This document shows positions 1 to 9,322 of a stretch of DNA of 51,665 nt, piece by piece. Positions within the stretch are counted from its first letter, which is position 1. Each line of letters opens with the position of its first letter. The notes below the pieces were generated by a model. It was not told where the DNA came from, searched no databases, and was given only the letters and a program-made list of their open reading frames with translations. This stretch comes from Flavobacteriaceae bacterium (lineage in GTDB: Bacteria > Bacteroidota > Bacteroidia > Flavobacteriales > Flavobacteriaceae). The stretch is taken from assembly GCA_024763365.1 (NCBI GenBank), contig JANTFO010000003.1, positions 1 through 51,665 on the forward strand, given 5' to 3'. Made by a program: the position numbers and the translations under genes.

Positions 1-45
1 TTGGAACACTCTTTGTCAAATTATATTAAACATTTTGACGATTAA
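1..45 (+). CDS. C-terminal end of an upstream gene (partial)
   Basis: Frame 1 is open from the left edge to a TAA at 43-45 and would encode a short hydrophilic tail ending in HFDD. Too little is present to name the gene. The other two forward frames also stop within about 60 bases, so assigning this frame is a guess, based on the position just upstream of yidC on the same strand. Confidence 0.3.
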   Translation: MEHSLSNYIKHFDD

Positions 46-101
46 TTACAGGTGGCCGTAGTATATAGTAGAATTACTTCTTTTAATTTACATTTTAATG
101 G

Positions 102-109
102 TACATTTG
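102..109 (+). promoter_or_regulatory. Putative -7 box (TAnnTTTG) for yidC
   Basis: TACATTTG matches the Bacteroidota sigma -7 consensus TAnnTTTG and lies 58 bases upstream of the yidC ATG. I see no clear -33 TTTG at 18-20 bases upstream, so this is a partial match. Confidence 0.4.
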
Positions 110-167
110 CAGCCTTAAAAAAGGTGAAACTTTTGTCTTAATGACAAACTGACATAATAATTTATTC

Positions 168-2105
168 ATGGAACAAAAGAAATTTGACCCCAACAGCCTT
201 ATCGGATTGCTACTCATGGCAGGTATCATGATGTGGATGTTCTACAGCCAATCTCAAAAAGCCGAAGCTGAAAGAGCCAAAAAGGCCAAGATCGAACAAC
301 AAACTGACAGCATTCAAAAACTACGTGAAGCACAACAAATAAAAGATACTATTGCGCTTGAAAATGTAAATGAATCAACTTTGGCCGCTTCAAATGTGGA
401 CTCCTTGAAACTAACAGAAGCCAAAACGGCGCTTGGAGCTTTTGCCTACTCAGCCACTTTGTCTTCTGCAACAGATGCCACTACTACCATAGAAAATGAA
501 CTTTTAAAGATCACAGTGGCTAACAAGGGAGGGATGATACAGGAATTATTACTGAAAGACCATCTCACGTACGACAAGGAACCACTTTACCTTGTGAAAG
601 ATCATAATGCCGCGCTATATATTGATTTTTCTACCCGTGATAACAGGGTGTTGAACACGGCAGATATGTATTTTGAACCGGAACTCATTAAAAATGATGG
701 TTTTACCACTTTGTCTATGAAGTTGAAAGTAGATCAAAACCGCTACTTGGAATACATATATACTTTAAAACCGGATGATTATTTGATTGATTTTAGTATT
801 AAGTCTCAAGGGCTTGAGCAGGTTTTGGATGTGTCTAAACCCATTGGCCTGACCTGGGATATGAAAACTTTTCATACCGAAAAGAGTATCAAATACGAGA
901 ATCAATATTCTGCCCTTAAATACCACTACGACGGTGATGAATTTGATAATATCAGTCCCATGGGTGATGGTAAAGAAAAAGAAATTGAAAATATCCATTG
1001 GCTGGCCTATAAACAGCAATTCTTTATTTCCATACTCTCTGCTGACCAGCCTATCAAACAAGCTTTGGTCAGTTCACAAAATTTAGTGAAAGATGAGGAT
1101 AAAGACACTATTTACACGAAGCATTTTAACACTAAAATACCTTTAGAAGCTACTGCAGGTAACCTGAATTACAACTGGAATTATTATTTTGGTCCTGCTG
1201 ACTATAATATTTTAAAGACATATGATGGGCATCATTATGAACGTGCCATCAATATGGGTTGGGGTATTTTCCGCTGGATCAATACATATATCATCATTCC
1301 GGTATTCAATTCTTTGGAATCTGTGATCGGCAGTATTGGTCTGATCATCATCCTGATGACGATTGTGGTGAGGATCATCATGTCGCCACTGGTATACAAG
1401 TCATACCTCTCCAGTGCCAAAATGAAGGTCTTACGCCCTGAAATGGAGGAGATCAACAAGAAATATCCGGATAAGAAAGATGCGATGAAACGCCAGCAAG
1501 AAACTATGGCTTTACAAAGTAAGGCGGGGGTGAGTATGCTCTCGGGTTGTATTCCGGCACTATTGCAAATGCCGGTATTCTTTGCCTTGTTCCGCTTTTT
1601 CCCGTCCTGGTTTGACTTGCGTCAAAAAGGCTTCTTATGGGCAGACGACCTATCGGCTTATGATGAAGTATTGAAATTGCCATTCAAAATACCGGTTTAT
1701 GGAGATCATGTGAGTTTGTTCCCCTTATTGGCATCTATCGCTATATTCTTCTATATGCAGATGAGCCAAAGTCAGCAAGCCAATATGCAACCCCCACAAC
1801 AGGAAGGTATGCCCGATATGCAAAAAATGATGAAAGTGATGTTGTATATTTCCCCGGTGATGATGTTGGTGTTCTTTAATATGTATGGTAGTGGCTTGAG
1901 TTTGTATTACTTTGTGTCCAACTTGTTGACCATCGCGATCATGTATGTGATTAAAACATGGGTGATAGACGAGAAAAAGGTACATGCTTTGGTTCAAAAG
2001 AAAAAAGCAGAAGCGCCAAATCGCAAGAAAAGTGCCTTTAGGCAGCGCTTGGATGATGCCATGAAACAAGCTCAGGAACAGCAGGAATTAAGAAAAAAGA
2101 AATAA
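168..2105 (+). CDS. yidC: Membrane protein insertase YidC
   Basis: YidC/Oxa1-family insertase that places proteins into the inner membrane, alone or with SecYEG. The 645 residues follow the usual Bacteroidota layout. An N-terminal membrane anchor (about residues 10-27) is followed by a large periplasmic beta domain (about 100-360). The conserved YidC core then follows (about 370-610), with several membrane segments and a charged cytoplasmic loop rich in Met, Lys and Gln. The C-terminus is strongly basic (KKKAEAPNRKKS and a final RKKK), as expected for ribosome contact. The ATG start is followed at once by a hydrophilic stretch and the anchor, so no upstream start is needed. The gene stands alone and ends at a strong hairpin terminator. 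Length and composition fit the family and nothing looks broken. Confidence 0.97.
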   Translation: MEQKKFDPNSLIGLLLMAGIMMWMFYSQSQKAEAERAKKAKIEQQTDSIQKLREAQQIKDTIALENVNESTLAASNVDSLKLTEAKTALGAFAYSATLSSATDATTTIENELLKITVANKGGMIQELLLKDHLTYDKEPLYLVKDHNAALYIDFSTRDNRVLNTADMYFEPELIKNDGFTTLSMKLKVDQNRYLEYIYTLKPDDYLIDFSIKSQGLEQVLDVSKPIGLTWDMKTFHTEKSIKYENQYSALKYHYDGDEFDNISPMGDGKEKEIENIHWLAYKQQFFISILSADQPIKQALVSSQNLVKDEDKDTIYTKHFNTKIPLEATAGNLNYNWNYYFGPADYNILKTYDGHHYERAINMGWGIFRWINTYIIIPVFNSLESVIGSIGLIIILMTIVVRIIMSPLVYKSYLSSAKMKVLRPEMEEINKKYPDKKDAMKRQQETMALQSKAGVSMLSGCIPALLQMPVFFALFRFFPSWFDLRQKGFLWADDLSAYDEVLKLPFKIPVYGDHVSLFPLLASIAIFFYMQMSQSQQANMQPPQQEGMPDMQKMMKVMLYISPVMMLVFFNMYGSGLSLYYFVSNLLTIAIMYVIKTWVIDEKKVHALVQKKKAEAPNRKKSAFRQRLDDAMKQAQEQQELRKKK

Positions 2106-2128
2106 TTTTTTATTAATAAATATTCAAT

Positions 2129-2156
2129 CCCTCATTGGCAACAGTGAGGGTTTTAT
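2129..2156 (+). terminator. Intrinsic terminator after yidC
   Basis: A 9-bp stem (CCCTCATTG pairing with CAGTGAGGG, with one T-G wobble) closes a GCAA tetraloop, a stable GNRA-type loop. It is followed directly by TTTTATTT. It sits 24 bases after the yidC stop and ahead of the nhaA promoter. Confidence 0.88.
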
Positions 2157-2203
2157 TTATCAATAAAACAAATTAAAGTATAAACAATATCGTTTTATAA
2201 CGA

Positions 2204-2234
2204 TTTGTTATCCAAGCTTTAAATAGTATTTTTG
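2204..2234 (+). promoter_or_regulatory. Bacteroidota-type promoter for nhaA
   Basis: TTTG at 2204-2207, a 19-base spacer, and TATTTTTG at 2227-2234 match the -33/-7 consensus TTTG-N19-TAnnTTTG of Bacteroidota primary sigma factor. The -7 box ends 29 bases before the nhaA ATG. This is one of the best full promoter matches in the window. Confidence 0.75.
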
Positions 2235-2263
2235 TTAAAATTTCAACAATTAATTGATTTACC

Positions 2264-3562
2264 ATGTTAAAACCTTTACTATCACCTATTCAAAGATTTA
2301 TCAAAGCTGAAAGTGCCGGAGGTTTCTTATTGTTTTTTGCTACGATCTCAGCATTGTTGTTGTCCAATTGGGCTGCTACTAGTGACCTCTACCTAGGGGT
2401 TTTACAATATAAAATAGGTTTTAGTATCGGTGATTTTCATTTGATCAAACCTTTGATATTATGGATTAATGACGGTTTGATGGCTATATTCTTTTTTCTA
2501 ATCGGCTTAGAGATTAAACGTGAGATCACATTGGGGGAATTAAACAGCTTAAAGAAAGCTTCACTGCCCATTTTTGCAGCTGTGGGGGGTATGGTAGTTC
2601 CTTTTTTATTTTATGTGTTTTTGAATGAAAATCCTGCCACAAAAGATGGTTGGGGTATAGTCATGGCAACTGATATTGCATTTACCTTAGCCATTCTACA
2701 ATTGCTGGGAAAAAGGGTGCCTTTGAGCCTTAAGATATTTTTAATGGCATTTGCCATCATAGATGATATAGGTGCAGTGCTGGTCATTGCTTTGTTTTAT
2801 ACGAGTAATGTATCGTGGATGCTGTTGTTGTATGCAGGTATTTTATTAGCCCTGCTATACGTGTTGTCTTATTTCAAATATTTCAACAAGATGCTCTTAT
2901 TGGTTTTTGGTATCGTTATCTGGGTTTTATTTCTCAAATCCGGTATTCACCCAACAGTTGCCGGTATTTTGTTGGCCTTTGCTGTGCCTGTGAGCCAGCG
3001 TTTGTGTATTGACGATTATTCAAGTCAGGTACATGAAGTTTTAGATGTTTTGGGCGACCATAATGACCGTGAAAAACCCATATTGTCACACAAACAGATT
3101 AATGAATTAGACAGGTTGGATGATTTGACAAGAAAATTTCAATCACCGGTTCAGGAACTTGAGCACCGTTTACACCTTTGGGTGGCTTACTTTGTGATGC
3201 CCGTTTTTGCGTTGGCAAATGCTGGGATTAGTTTTTCGACGGATGCTACTATAGATTACAATTTGGTTTGGACTATCGTCCTGTCACTCGTGTTAGGAAA
3301 AGCACTTGGGGTAAGTTTATTTTCATTTATAAGTATTAAAATAAAATTAGCTTTTCTACCTGAAAACATGCAGTTAAAACAACTCATAGGGGTAGCCATA
3401 CTTTCCGGTGTTGGCTTTACCATGTCATTATTTATAGCCGGATTGGCATTTAGCGATATACCGGATTATTTGAATTCAGCAAAAGTAGGAATCATCATTG
3501 CTTCCTTTATAGCAGGCTTGATAGGTTATATGATTATAAGGATTAGTTTGGTGAAAAAGTAA
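2264..3562 (+). CDS. nhaA: Na+/H+ antiporter NhaA
   Basis: Inner-membrane antiporter exchanging sodium for protons, used in pH and salt homeostasis. The protein has 432 residues and about 11-12 hydrophobic segments. The ATDIAFTLA stretch (near 133-141) and AIIDDIGAVL (near 167) carry the paired aspartates that bind the ions in NhaA. LEIKREITLGEL and the GVGFTMSLFIAGL stretch near the C-terminus are also family signatures. A longer hydrophilic loop (about 250-300, rich in His, Asp and Glu) separates the two halves, which is common in Bacteroidota homologues. The gene has its own full promoter and appears monocistronic. A minus-strand gene converges on its 3' end. Confidence 0.97.
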   Translation: MLKPLLSPIQRFIKAESAGGFLLFFATISALLLSNWAATSDLYLGVLQYKIGFSIGDFHLIKPLILWINDGLMAIFFFLIGLEIKREITLGELNSLKKASLPIFAAVGGMVVPFLFYVFLNENPATKDGWGIVMATDIAFTLAILQLLGKRVPLSLKIFLMAFAIIDDIGAVLVIALFYTSNVSWMLLLYAGILLALLYVLSYFKYFNKMLLLVFGIVIWVLFLKSGIHPTVAGILLAFAVPVSQRLCIDDYSSQVHEVLDVLGDHNDREKPILSHKQINELDRLDDLTRKFQSPVQELEHRLHLWVAYFVMPVFALANAGISFSTDATIDYNLVWTIVLSLVLGKALGVSLFSFISIKIKLAFLPENMQLKQLIGVAILSGVGFTMSLFIAGLAFSDIPDYLNSAKVGIIIASFIAGLIGYMIIRISLVKK

Positions 3563-3604
3563 AAAAGTTTTCATCTAAATATGATGGGACTGTATGTTTG
3601 AAGT

Positions 3605-4606
3605 TTAAATTTTTTTCTTTCCTCTTATAAAATAATCCCAAACGATACTGTTGCGTTTGAAATAATCACTTTTCTTGGGAGTAACTTTCTTTCTTTTTTT
3701 TAGCATTTTTCCACAATACTTGTAAAAAGAAAAATGTGCCAAAATAATAGCCCAGGTATGGATGAACTTTCCTTCAAAGAGAAATTTAAGCCCTGCCACG
3801 CCATCGAGTAATAACCTGAAAAAGACTAAAATAGGGTAGTGAGGGGCATTTTTAACGAGATTAAAAAGACTGTTTCGGAAGTTTAAAAATGTTTTTTTCC
3901 AATGAGCATTGTGTAAGGTGGCACCACCTACATGATATACTGTGGAAGTACCGATATATTGAATGTCATAACCGCGATTTCTTGCACGCCAACACAAATC
4001 TACTTCCTCTTGATGGGCAAAATAAAGATCATCAAATCCTTCTAATTCCTTGAAAACATTCGCCCGAACAAAAAAACAGGCACCCGAAGCCCATGTGATC
4101 TTTTTGGTATCGTTATATTGGCCTTCGTCTGTTTCCAAAGTGTTGAAAACCCGACCTCTACAGTAGGGATAACCCAGACGGTCTAAAAGCCCTCCTCCTG
4201 CACCGGCATACTCAAATTTTTGTTTGTTTTTATAATCGAGAATTTTGGGTTGGACTACTATAGTATTTGGATTATTATGAAAATGGTCAATTATAGGTAA
4301 CAGCCAGTCTTGGGTCGCTTCAATATCAGAATTGACCAAAGCAAAGATGTCGGCATCTACCTGTTCCAAAGCCTTGTTATAGCCTTGAGCATAGCCGTAG
4401 TTTCTGTCATTCTTGATGATCTTGACTTCAGAGAAATTGTGTTTGACAAACTCAATACTATCATCGGTGGAAGCATTGTCTGCCAAATAAATAGTAGTAT
4501 AAACCGGATCACTGTACCGAATGATATTTGGAAGGAATTGTCTTAATAAGTCTTTTCCGTTCCAATTTAAGATTACAATGGCTATGCTGAGATTTTGTTT
4601 GCTCAA
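3605..4606 (-). CDS. Glycosyltransferase family 2 (rhamnosyltransferase-like)
   Basis: A 333-residue GT-A fold glycosyltransferase of family 2. The N-terminal nucleotide-sugar domain shows IVILNWNGKDLL, DNASTDDS and NSDIEATQDW, the last supplying the metal-binding aspartates. A second conserved block, GGLLDRLGYPYCRGR followed by ASGACFFVR and the FAHQEEVDLCWR acceptor/base region, is typical of the WbbL/rhamnosyltransferase-like group. The C-terminal 70 residues are basic, with one hydrophobic patch that may contact the membrane. The acceptor cannot be read from sequence; surface polysaccharide or lipid-linked glycan is likely. Its start lies 6 bases downstream of the stop of the ABC ATPase gene, so it is probably the last gene of the rdgB-fecCD-type operon. 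Confidence 0.9.
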   Translation of the reverse strand: MSKQNLSIAIVILNWNGKDLLRQFLPNIIRYSDPVYTTIYLADNASTDDSIEFVKHNFSEVKIIKNDRNYGYAQGYNKALEQVDADIFALVNSDIEATQDWLLPIIDHFHNNPNTIVVQPKILDYKNKQKFEYAGAGGGLLDRLGYPYCRGRVFNTLETDEGQYNDTKKITWASGACFFVRANVFKELEGFDDLYFAHQEEVDLCWRARNRGYDIQYIGTSTVYHVGGATLHNAHWKKTFLNFRNSLFNLVKNAPHYPILVFFRLLLDGVAGLKFLFEGKFIHTWAIILAHFSFYKYCGKMLKKRKKVTPKKSDYFKRNSIVWDYFIRGKKKI

Positions 4607-4612
4607 AGAAGG

Positions 4613-5392
4613 TTATTTTTTCAAAAAATCAAAAGTACTGGTTTTTGGGTTAAAGCGAATGCTTTCGGTGTTAAAAATTTTTTCGATGATCTGAGGTGTT
4701 TCTTTATCCTGCGGTTTGATATCCCTAATATTTCCCTCATCAAAAAGCCAAATCCGATCTGCTAATTGCATGGCAAAACTTATCTCATGTGTACTTAGAA
4801 GAATACTTTTTTGGTTTTGTCGTGCCATTTTTTGTAGTAAGAGAAATGTGTCCATCTTGTACTGTATATCCAGGTGGTTGGTGGGTTCGTCCAAAAAAAT
4901 ATTAGCAGTATCCTGTGCCAAGGCACGTGCGAGCTGTACGCGCTGCTTTTGACCGTCAGAGAGTTTGTAGAATTCTTTGTTTAGAAGCTCCCCGGTTTGT
5001 GTGACGCTAATCGCATGATGAATCATATTTTTATCTACTTCACTGAGGTGGTGCTTCCAATCGGTATAGACTTGCCTTCCTAAAGCAATGAGGTCAAATA
5101 CTCTGATATAAGGGTCTTGTAGGCTTTCAGTAAGTACTAAAGCTATTCTCCGGGCTATTTTTTTGAGTGACAAATGACCCATATCGGTTTCGTTCAAAAA
5201 TATCTGACCCGAAACCGGTTTTTGTATACCTGCTAAAGTACGTAACAAAGTAGATTTTCCGGTGCCATTTTTACCGATGATACAGATAAATTCACCAGTA
5301 TTCACCTTTGAGCTAAAAGCCTCGTGTAATGCTTGCATATTATAGCCAACCTGTAATTTGTCAAGCGTGATATTTGTTTGTGAATTATTCAT
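4613..5392 (-). CDS. ABC transporter ATP-binding protein, FecE/BtuD type
   Basis: Cytoplasmic ATPase of a type II importer for iron siderophores, haem or cobalamin. The 259 residues contain Walker A (GKNGTGKSTL), the signature LSDGQKQRVQLARAL, Walker B with the catalytic Glu (IFLDEPTNHLD) and the switch His (STHE). Its ATG overlaps the end of the permease gene, so the two are translationally coupled. No periplasmic binding protein or TonB receptor is adjacent, so the substrate stays open. The signature motif has LSDGQ where LSGGQ is more common, a tolerated variant in this family. Confidence 0.93.
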   Translation of the reverse strand: MNNSQTNITLDKLQVGYNMQALHEAFSSKVNTGEFICIIGKNGTGKSTLLRTLAGIQKPVSGQIFLNETDMGHLSLKKIARRIALVLTESLQDPYIRVFDLIALGRQVYTDWKHHLSEVDKNMIHHAISVTQTGELLNKEFYKLSDGQKQRVQLARALAQDTANIFLDEPTNHLDIQYKMDTFLLLQKMARQNQKSILLSTHEISFAMQLADRIWLFDEGNIRDIKPQDKETPQIIEKIFNTESIRFNPKTSTFDFLKK

Positions 5393-6429
5393 AGCCTGAC
5401 AATATTTTTCTTTTTAAGAATCAACCAAATAACCAAAGGTGCACCAATAAGGGAGGTAATAGCATTTACAGGGATCACCATTTCGTTAAAAGGTAATTGA
5501 GAAACACTGTCACAGACTAATAGAAAACTGCTACCTATTAATATAATAGCCGGATAAAGTATAAAATGATTGGAAGTTTTCAGTAACAGGCGAGCAATAT
5601 GTGGAACAGTCAATCCAATAAAAGCAATAGGCCCTGTCCAAGCTGTGATGACACCGATAAGTATACCACTGGCTAGCAAAATAATTTGTTTGACCCTTTG
5701 TACAGACACTCCCATGCTTCGAGCATAATTTTCTCCAAGGAGTAATGCATTTAAGTTTTTTAAAAAGGGAATAATACTTAATAAAACTACTAAAACGATA
5801 CTTCCCAAAATTCTCAATTCCTGGTATGTCAGATGTCCCAAACTGCCAAAACTCCAAAACATAAACTGTTGTAATTGAGTAGCTTTGCTAAAATAGGTCA
5901 GGATGCTGATGATAGCGGTAGTCAAGGCACCCAGCATCAATCCGATGATGAGAAGTGTCACACTACTTTTGACCCGAAAACTGATCCCAATGATAAGTAA
6001 TAAAACCAAGACAGCTCCTATAATAGCTGAGATAATAATAGGAAAACTGGCGCCACTTTCTGCAAGCAATGGCCAACCGACTAACTGGCTTCCTAAGATT
6101 AAAAGGGCTACCCCCAAACCGGCGCCACTCGATATACCTAATACGGATGGACCTGCCATTGGGTTTCTAAAAAGTGTTTGTAATAAAAGTCCGGAAACAC
6201 TTAATGCTGCGCCGGTAATGATAGCTGTAATTGATTTAGGTAAGCGATACTCTACGATAATTTGGTAGGAGGTGGTATCAGCATAATCAGGCTTAAAAAG
6301 AACGTTTAAAATATCCTGAAAAGAAATATAAACCGAACCTAAACTTATATTTAGTAACCAAACAACCAATAAGAATAAGAGTAAGCCAACTAAGATTAAC
6401 CTTTCTGAATATTTATTTGCGGTGCTCAT
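5389..6429 (-). CDS. FecCD-family ABC transporter permease
   Basis: Inner-membrane permease of the FecCD/BtuC family, 346 residues with about ten hydrophobic segments. Family signatures include [21 protein letters not shown] near residue 64, [18 protein letters not shown] near 90, and the [15 protein letters not shown] loop near 266 that contacts the ATPase. It overlaps the downstream ATPase gene by 4 bases and the upstream rdgB by 17 bases, so all three are co-transcribed. Iron-siderophore or vitamin B12 uptake is the likely role; the sequence does not separate these. Confidence 0.93.
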   Translation of the reverse strand: MSTANKYSERLILVGLLLFLLVVWLLNISLGSVYISFQDILNVLFKPDYADTTSYQIIVEYRLPKSITAIITGAALSVSGLLLQTLFRNPMAGPSVLGISSGAGLGVALLILGSQLVGWPLLAESGASFPIIISAIIGAVLVLLLIIGISFRVKSSVTLLIIGLMLGALTTAIISILTYFSKATQLQQFMFWSFGSLGHLTYQELRILGSIVLVVLLSIIPFLKNLNALLLGENYARSMGVSVQRVKQIILLASGILIGVITAWTGPIAFIGLTVPHIARLLLKTSNHFILYPAIILIGSSFLLVCDSVSQLPFNEMVIPVNAITSLIGAPLVIWLILKKKNIVRL

Positions 6430-7003
6430 TTTTGTTTAAAAACTCAATTAGTTTACGTACAGCTTGACCCCGATGACTGATGACTCCTTTTTCAACTTGC
6501 GACATTTCAGCAAAAGTTTTCTCATATCCAACGGGTTGAAAAACAGGATCGTAGCCAAAGCCTTTTTGCCCTTTCGCTTTAGTGGTAATTCTACCTTGAC
6601 AAATTCCCTCAAAAGTATAATTTTTTCCATTTAAAATTAGTGCGATCACTGTTTTAAAGTGTGCTTGACGATTAGTTTTCCCCCGTAGTTTTTGCATCAA
6701 TTTGTTGAGGTTCTTTTGCGCATTGGCAGGTTCTCCGGCATAGCGGGCTGAATAAACCCCCGGAGCGCCATCTAAAGCGTCCACTAGTAAACCCGTATCA
6801 TCAGCAAAACAATTTAGGCCATATTTATCATATACATATTGCGCTTTTTGTAAGGCGTTCCCCTCAATAGTATTTTGCGTTTCGGGAATATCCGTTCTAC
6901 ATCCGATATCTTGGAGGCTTAGAATATTCCAATCGGGTAGAAGGCTTTTGACCTCACGTAATTTATGAATATTATTAGTGGCAAAGACGAGTTTTCGCAT
7001 CAT
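6413..7003 (-). CDS. rdgB: Non-canonical purine NTP pyrophosphatase RdgB/HAM1
   Basis: House-cleaning nucleotidase that hydrolyses ITP, dITP and XTP to monophosphates, keeping deaminated purines out of DNA and RNA. The 196 residues show [13 protein letters not shown] at the N-terminus, the FADDTGL and [10 protein letters not shown] active-site loops, FGYDPVF and the C-terminal [10 protein letters not shown], all diagnostic. Two ATGs are adjacent; the second, at 7000, gives the more usual [10 protein letters not shown] start. The 3' end overlaps the permease gene by 17 bases. That pairing is probably only transcriptional convenience. Confidence 0.96.
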   Translation of the reverse strand: MMRKLVFATNNIHKLREVKSLLPDWNILSLQDIGCRTDIPETQNTIEGNALQKAQYVYDKYGLNCFADDTGLLVDALDGAPGVYSARYAGEPANAQKNLNKLMQKLRGKTNRQAHFKTVIALILNGKNYTFEGICQGRITTKAKGQKGFGYDPVFQPVGYEKTFAEMSQVEKGVISHRGQAVRKLIEFLNKNEHRK

Positions 7004-7122
7004 AAAAATTGAATAGGTGCAAAGGTAGAGAAAAAGAAAGTTTTTATTTTAATGCTTAGTTTTTCTAAATTTTGTCACTTAAAAAATTCTATCTTTGAAG
7101 TTCTAATGAAAGACTTAAAAGA

Positions 7123-7563
7123 ATGAAAAAAGTTTTGTGGATACTCTTAGCTGTTCTTGTATTAATGCAAGTCATCAGGCCTACTAAAAATTTGGATAGC
7201 AATGTCTCTCCTGAGGCACTTAGCCAAGTTACGGAAGTGCCGGCAGATATCGAAGTTATTTTGGAACGTTCTTGTTATGATTGTCATTCAAACAATACGC
7301 AATATGAGTGGTATCATGAGGTAGCACCTATATCATGGTTGGTGAGTTCACATGTTAAAGAAGGTAAAGAACATCTCAATTTTGATGAATGGGGTGCTTA
7401 TAACGAGAACCAAAAATCACATATTTTAAGTGATTTAGACGAAACCATACGTAAAAGAGAAATGCCTTTGGCATTGTATATAGTTTTCCATCCCGAAGCA
7501 CGAATATCTGAAATAGATAACCAAAAGTTAATAGATTGGTTTGACAGCTTTTCAACAGATTAA
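7123..7563 (+). CDS. Haem-binding domain (haem_bd) protein, exported
   Basis: A 146-residue protein with an N-terminal hydrophobic anchor or signal (about residues 2-20), then the haem_bd signature SCYDCHSNNTQYEWYHEVAP. The CxxCH motif near residue 51-55 would attach one c-type haem after export. The rest is short and acidic, ending just before menD. It is a small periplasmic monohaem protein of unknown partner, found widely in Bacteroidota. The stop codon is 9 bases from the menD TTG start, so the two are probably co-transcribed. A role near menaquinone-linked electron transfer is inference from the neighbour only. Confidence 0.85.
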   Translation: MKKVLWILLAVLVLMQVIRPTKNLDSNVSPEALSQVTEVPADIEVILERSCYDCHSNNTQYEWYHEVAPISWLVSSHVKEGKEHLNFDEWGAYNENQKSHILSDLDETIRKREMPLALYIVFHPEARISEIDNQKLIDWFDSFSTD

Positions 7564-7572
7564 TGAGGTAAA

Positions 7573-9243
7573 TTGAAACATTCCAAGCATTTTCAAGCAC
7601 AGCAAGTTATAGGCACCTTAGATGCTTATAGATACAAGCATGTGGTGGTTTCTCCCGGATCGCGCAATGCCCCTTTGATCATTGAATTAGCCGCCTATCC
7701 TGAGATCAAAAAATATAGTGTTGTAGATGAACGATCAGCTGCTTTTTTTGCTTTGGGTTTAGCAAAACAGTTACAAGAACCGGTTGCAGTAGTATGCACT
7801 TCGGGCTCGGCGCTACTCAATTACTATCCTGCTGTGGCTGAAGCATTTTATAGTCAAATTCCAATTACCGTAATTTCGGCAGACCGCCCAAAAGAATTGA
7901 TAGATATTGGTGACGGTCAAACCATTCGACAAGAACATGTCTACGCCAATCATATTTTGGCAGAGGCTAATCTGACTGAAACGGATTTTGATTTTAATAT
8001 AGAAGTCTTACTAAAAGCCTTGAAAATGCAACAAGAAAAATCCGGACCTATACATATCAATGTGCCTTTATCAGAACCATTATATGAAAAAGTTGAGGTT
8101 TCAACCTCTGTTTTTCAACCATTAAAAGACAATAATGACAGTTTACTAAATGAAAAACCCATTCCTGTTAACGAGTTAGAGAAATTTGCCGAAATTTGGA
8201 ATCGATCTACTCGAAAAATGCTTGTTGTGGGGGCACACCCGCCGGACGAAATGTTGCAAACTCAATTGGGGCATTTAACTAAAGATCCTTCTGTGGTTAT
8301 TTTAACGGAAGCAACATCGAATGTACATCACACGGAATTTATCGCCTGCATTGACAAGATGGTTTTTCCGATACGAGAGGAGGATTTTGAAAACTACCGG
8401 CCTGAAGTTTTATTGACATTAGGTGGTATGGTGGTATCCAAGAAAATAAAATATTTAATGAGAAAATACCCGCCAAAACATCACTGGCATATAGATAGAG
8501 CTTGGCCCTTAGATACTTTTCATGTGATGGAGAAACATTTTGAAGTAAGTCCTCAATTATTCTTTAGTCAGTTTTTCTTTTTAACCAAAACTAAAGAACG
8601 TGGTTTTAAACAAAAATGGTTGCAACTGAGATTACAGCGTCAGAAAAGGCACCGGGCTTTTTTTCAAGAGATTACTTTTTCTGATTTTTCTGTCTTTCAA
8701 TTTCTTAATCAAAAGCTTCCGGATGATTTAGTGATTCATTTCTCAAATTCGACAGCCATTCGCTATGCTCAATTATTTAGTTGGTCTGAAAAACAAAATA
8801 TTTATGCCAATCGTGGTACCAGTGGTATTGATGGAAGTGTATCTACGGCAGTAGGTGCAGCAGTTGGTAGTGACAAGCCTGTAGTATTGGTTACGGGTGA
8901 TTTGAGTTTTTTCTATGACAGCAATGCCCTGTGGAACCAATATATTCCAAAGAACTTTAAGATCGTACTCCTCAATAATGGGGGGGGAGGGATCTTCAGA
9001 TTTATTCCTGGCCCGGAGGATTCTGAGCAATTAGATTATTTTGAATCGCCTCATAAGCTAAATGCAGAACAGATTTGTAAAATGCACAATGTGCGTTATT
9101 TAAATGTTAAAACAGTAGAAGATTTGCGTGAAGTATGGAGGGATTTTATAGAGATTAATAATCAAGTTCAACTATTAGAAATACACACCCCTCAAACAAT
9201 TAATGCCGTTATACTGAAAGATTATTTTCAATATCTGAATTAG
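7573..9243 (+). CDS. menD: 2-succinyl-5-enolpyruvyl-6-hydroxy-3-cyclohexene-1-carboxylate synthase MenD
   Basis: Thiamine-diphosphate enzyme of menaquinone synthesis that joins isochorismate and 2-oxoglutarate. The 556 residues show the N-terminal Pyr domain with VVSPGSRNAPLI (near 26) and the ThDP glutamate region. The C-terminal PP domain has GDLSFFYDSNALWN (near 444), the ThDP/Mg motif. The start is TTG at 7573. An in-frame ATG is not available until deep in the domain, and GAGG at 7565-7568 sits at a suitable spacing as ribosome-binding site, so the alternative start looks real. Menaquinone is the expected quinone acceptor for the cytochrome-b-linked hydrogenase further along. Nothing appears truncated. 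Confidence 0.95.
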   Translation: MKHSKHFQAQQVIGTLDAYRYKHVVVSPGSRNAPLIIELAAYPEIKKYSVVDERSAAFFALGLAKQLQEPVAVVCTSGSALLNYYPAVAEAFYSQIPITVISADRPKELIDIGDGQTIRQEHVYANHILAEANLTETDFDFNIEVLLKALKMQQEKSGPIHINVPLSEPLYEKVEVSTSVFQPLKDNNDSLLNEKPIPVNELEKFAEIWNRSTRKMLVVGAHPPDEMLQTQLGHLTKDPSVVILTEATSNVHHTEFIACIDKMVFPIREEDFENYRPEVLLTLGGMVVSKKIKYLMRKYPPKHHWHIDRAWPLDTFHVMEKHFEVSPQLFFSQFFFLTKTKERGFKQKWLQLRLQRQKRHRAFFQEITFSDFSVFQFLNQKLPDDLVIHFSNSTAIRYAQLFSWSEKQNIYANRGTSGIDGSVSTAVGAAVGSDKPVVLVTGDLSFFYDSNALWNQYIPKNFKIVLLNNGGGGIFRFIPGPEDSEQLDYFESPHKLNAEQICKMHNVRYLNVKTVEDLREVWRDFIEINNQVQLLEIHTPQTINAVILKDYFQYLN

Positions 9244-9283
9244 TTTTTCATAGTTTTTAAACTTTTTCTATAAATATTATACC

Positions 9284-9291
9284 TACTTTTG
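9284..9291 (+). promoter_or_regulatory. Putative -7 box for folE
   Basis: TACTTTTG matches TAnnTTTG and lies 31 bases before the folE ATG in the menD-folE gap. No convincing -33 element is visible. Confidence 0.45.
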
Positions 9292-9322
9292 CTAATCTAT
9301 TAAACTAAAGATGCTAATTTAA

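Noticed and set aside
5531-5857. Minus-strand ORF of 108 aa inside the FecCD permease
   Set aside because: Wrong frame relative to the well-supported permease; the translation has no family features.
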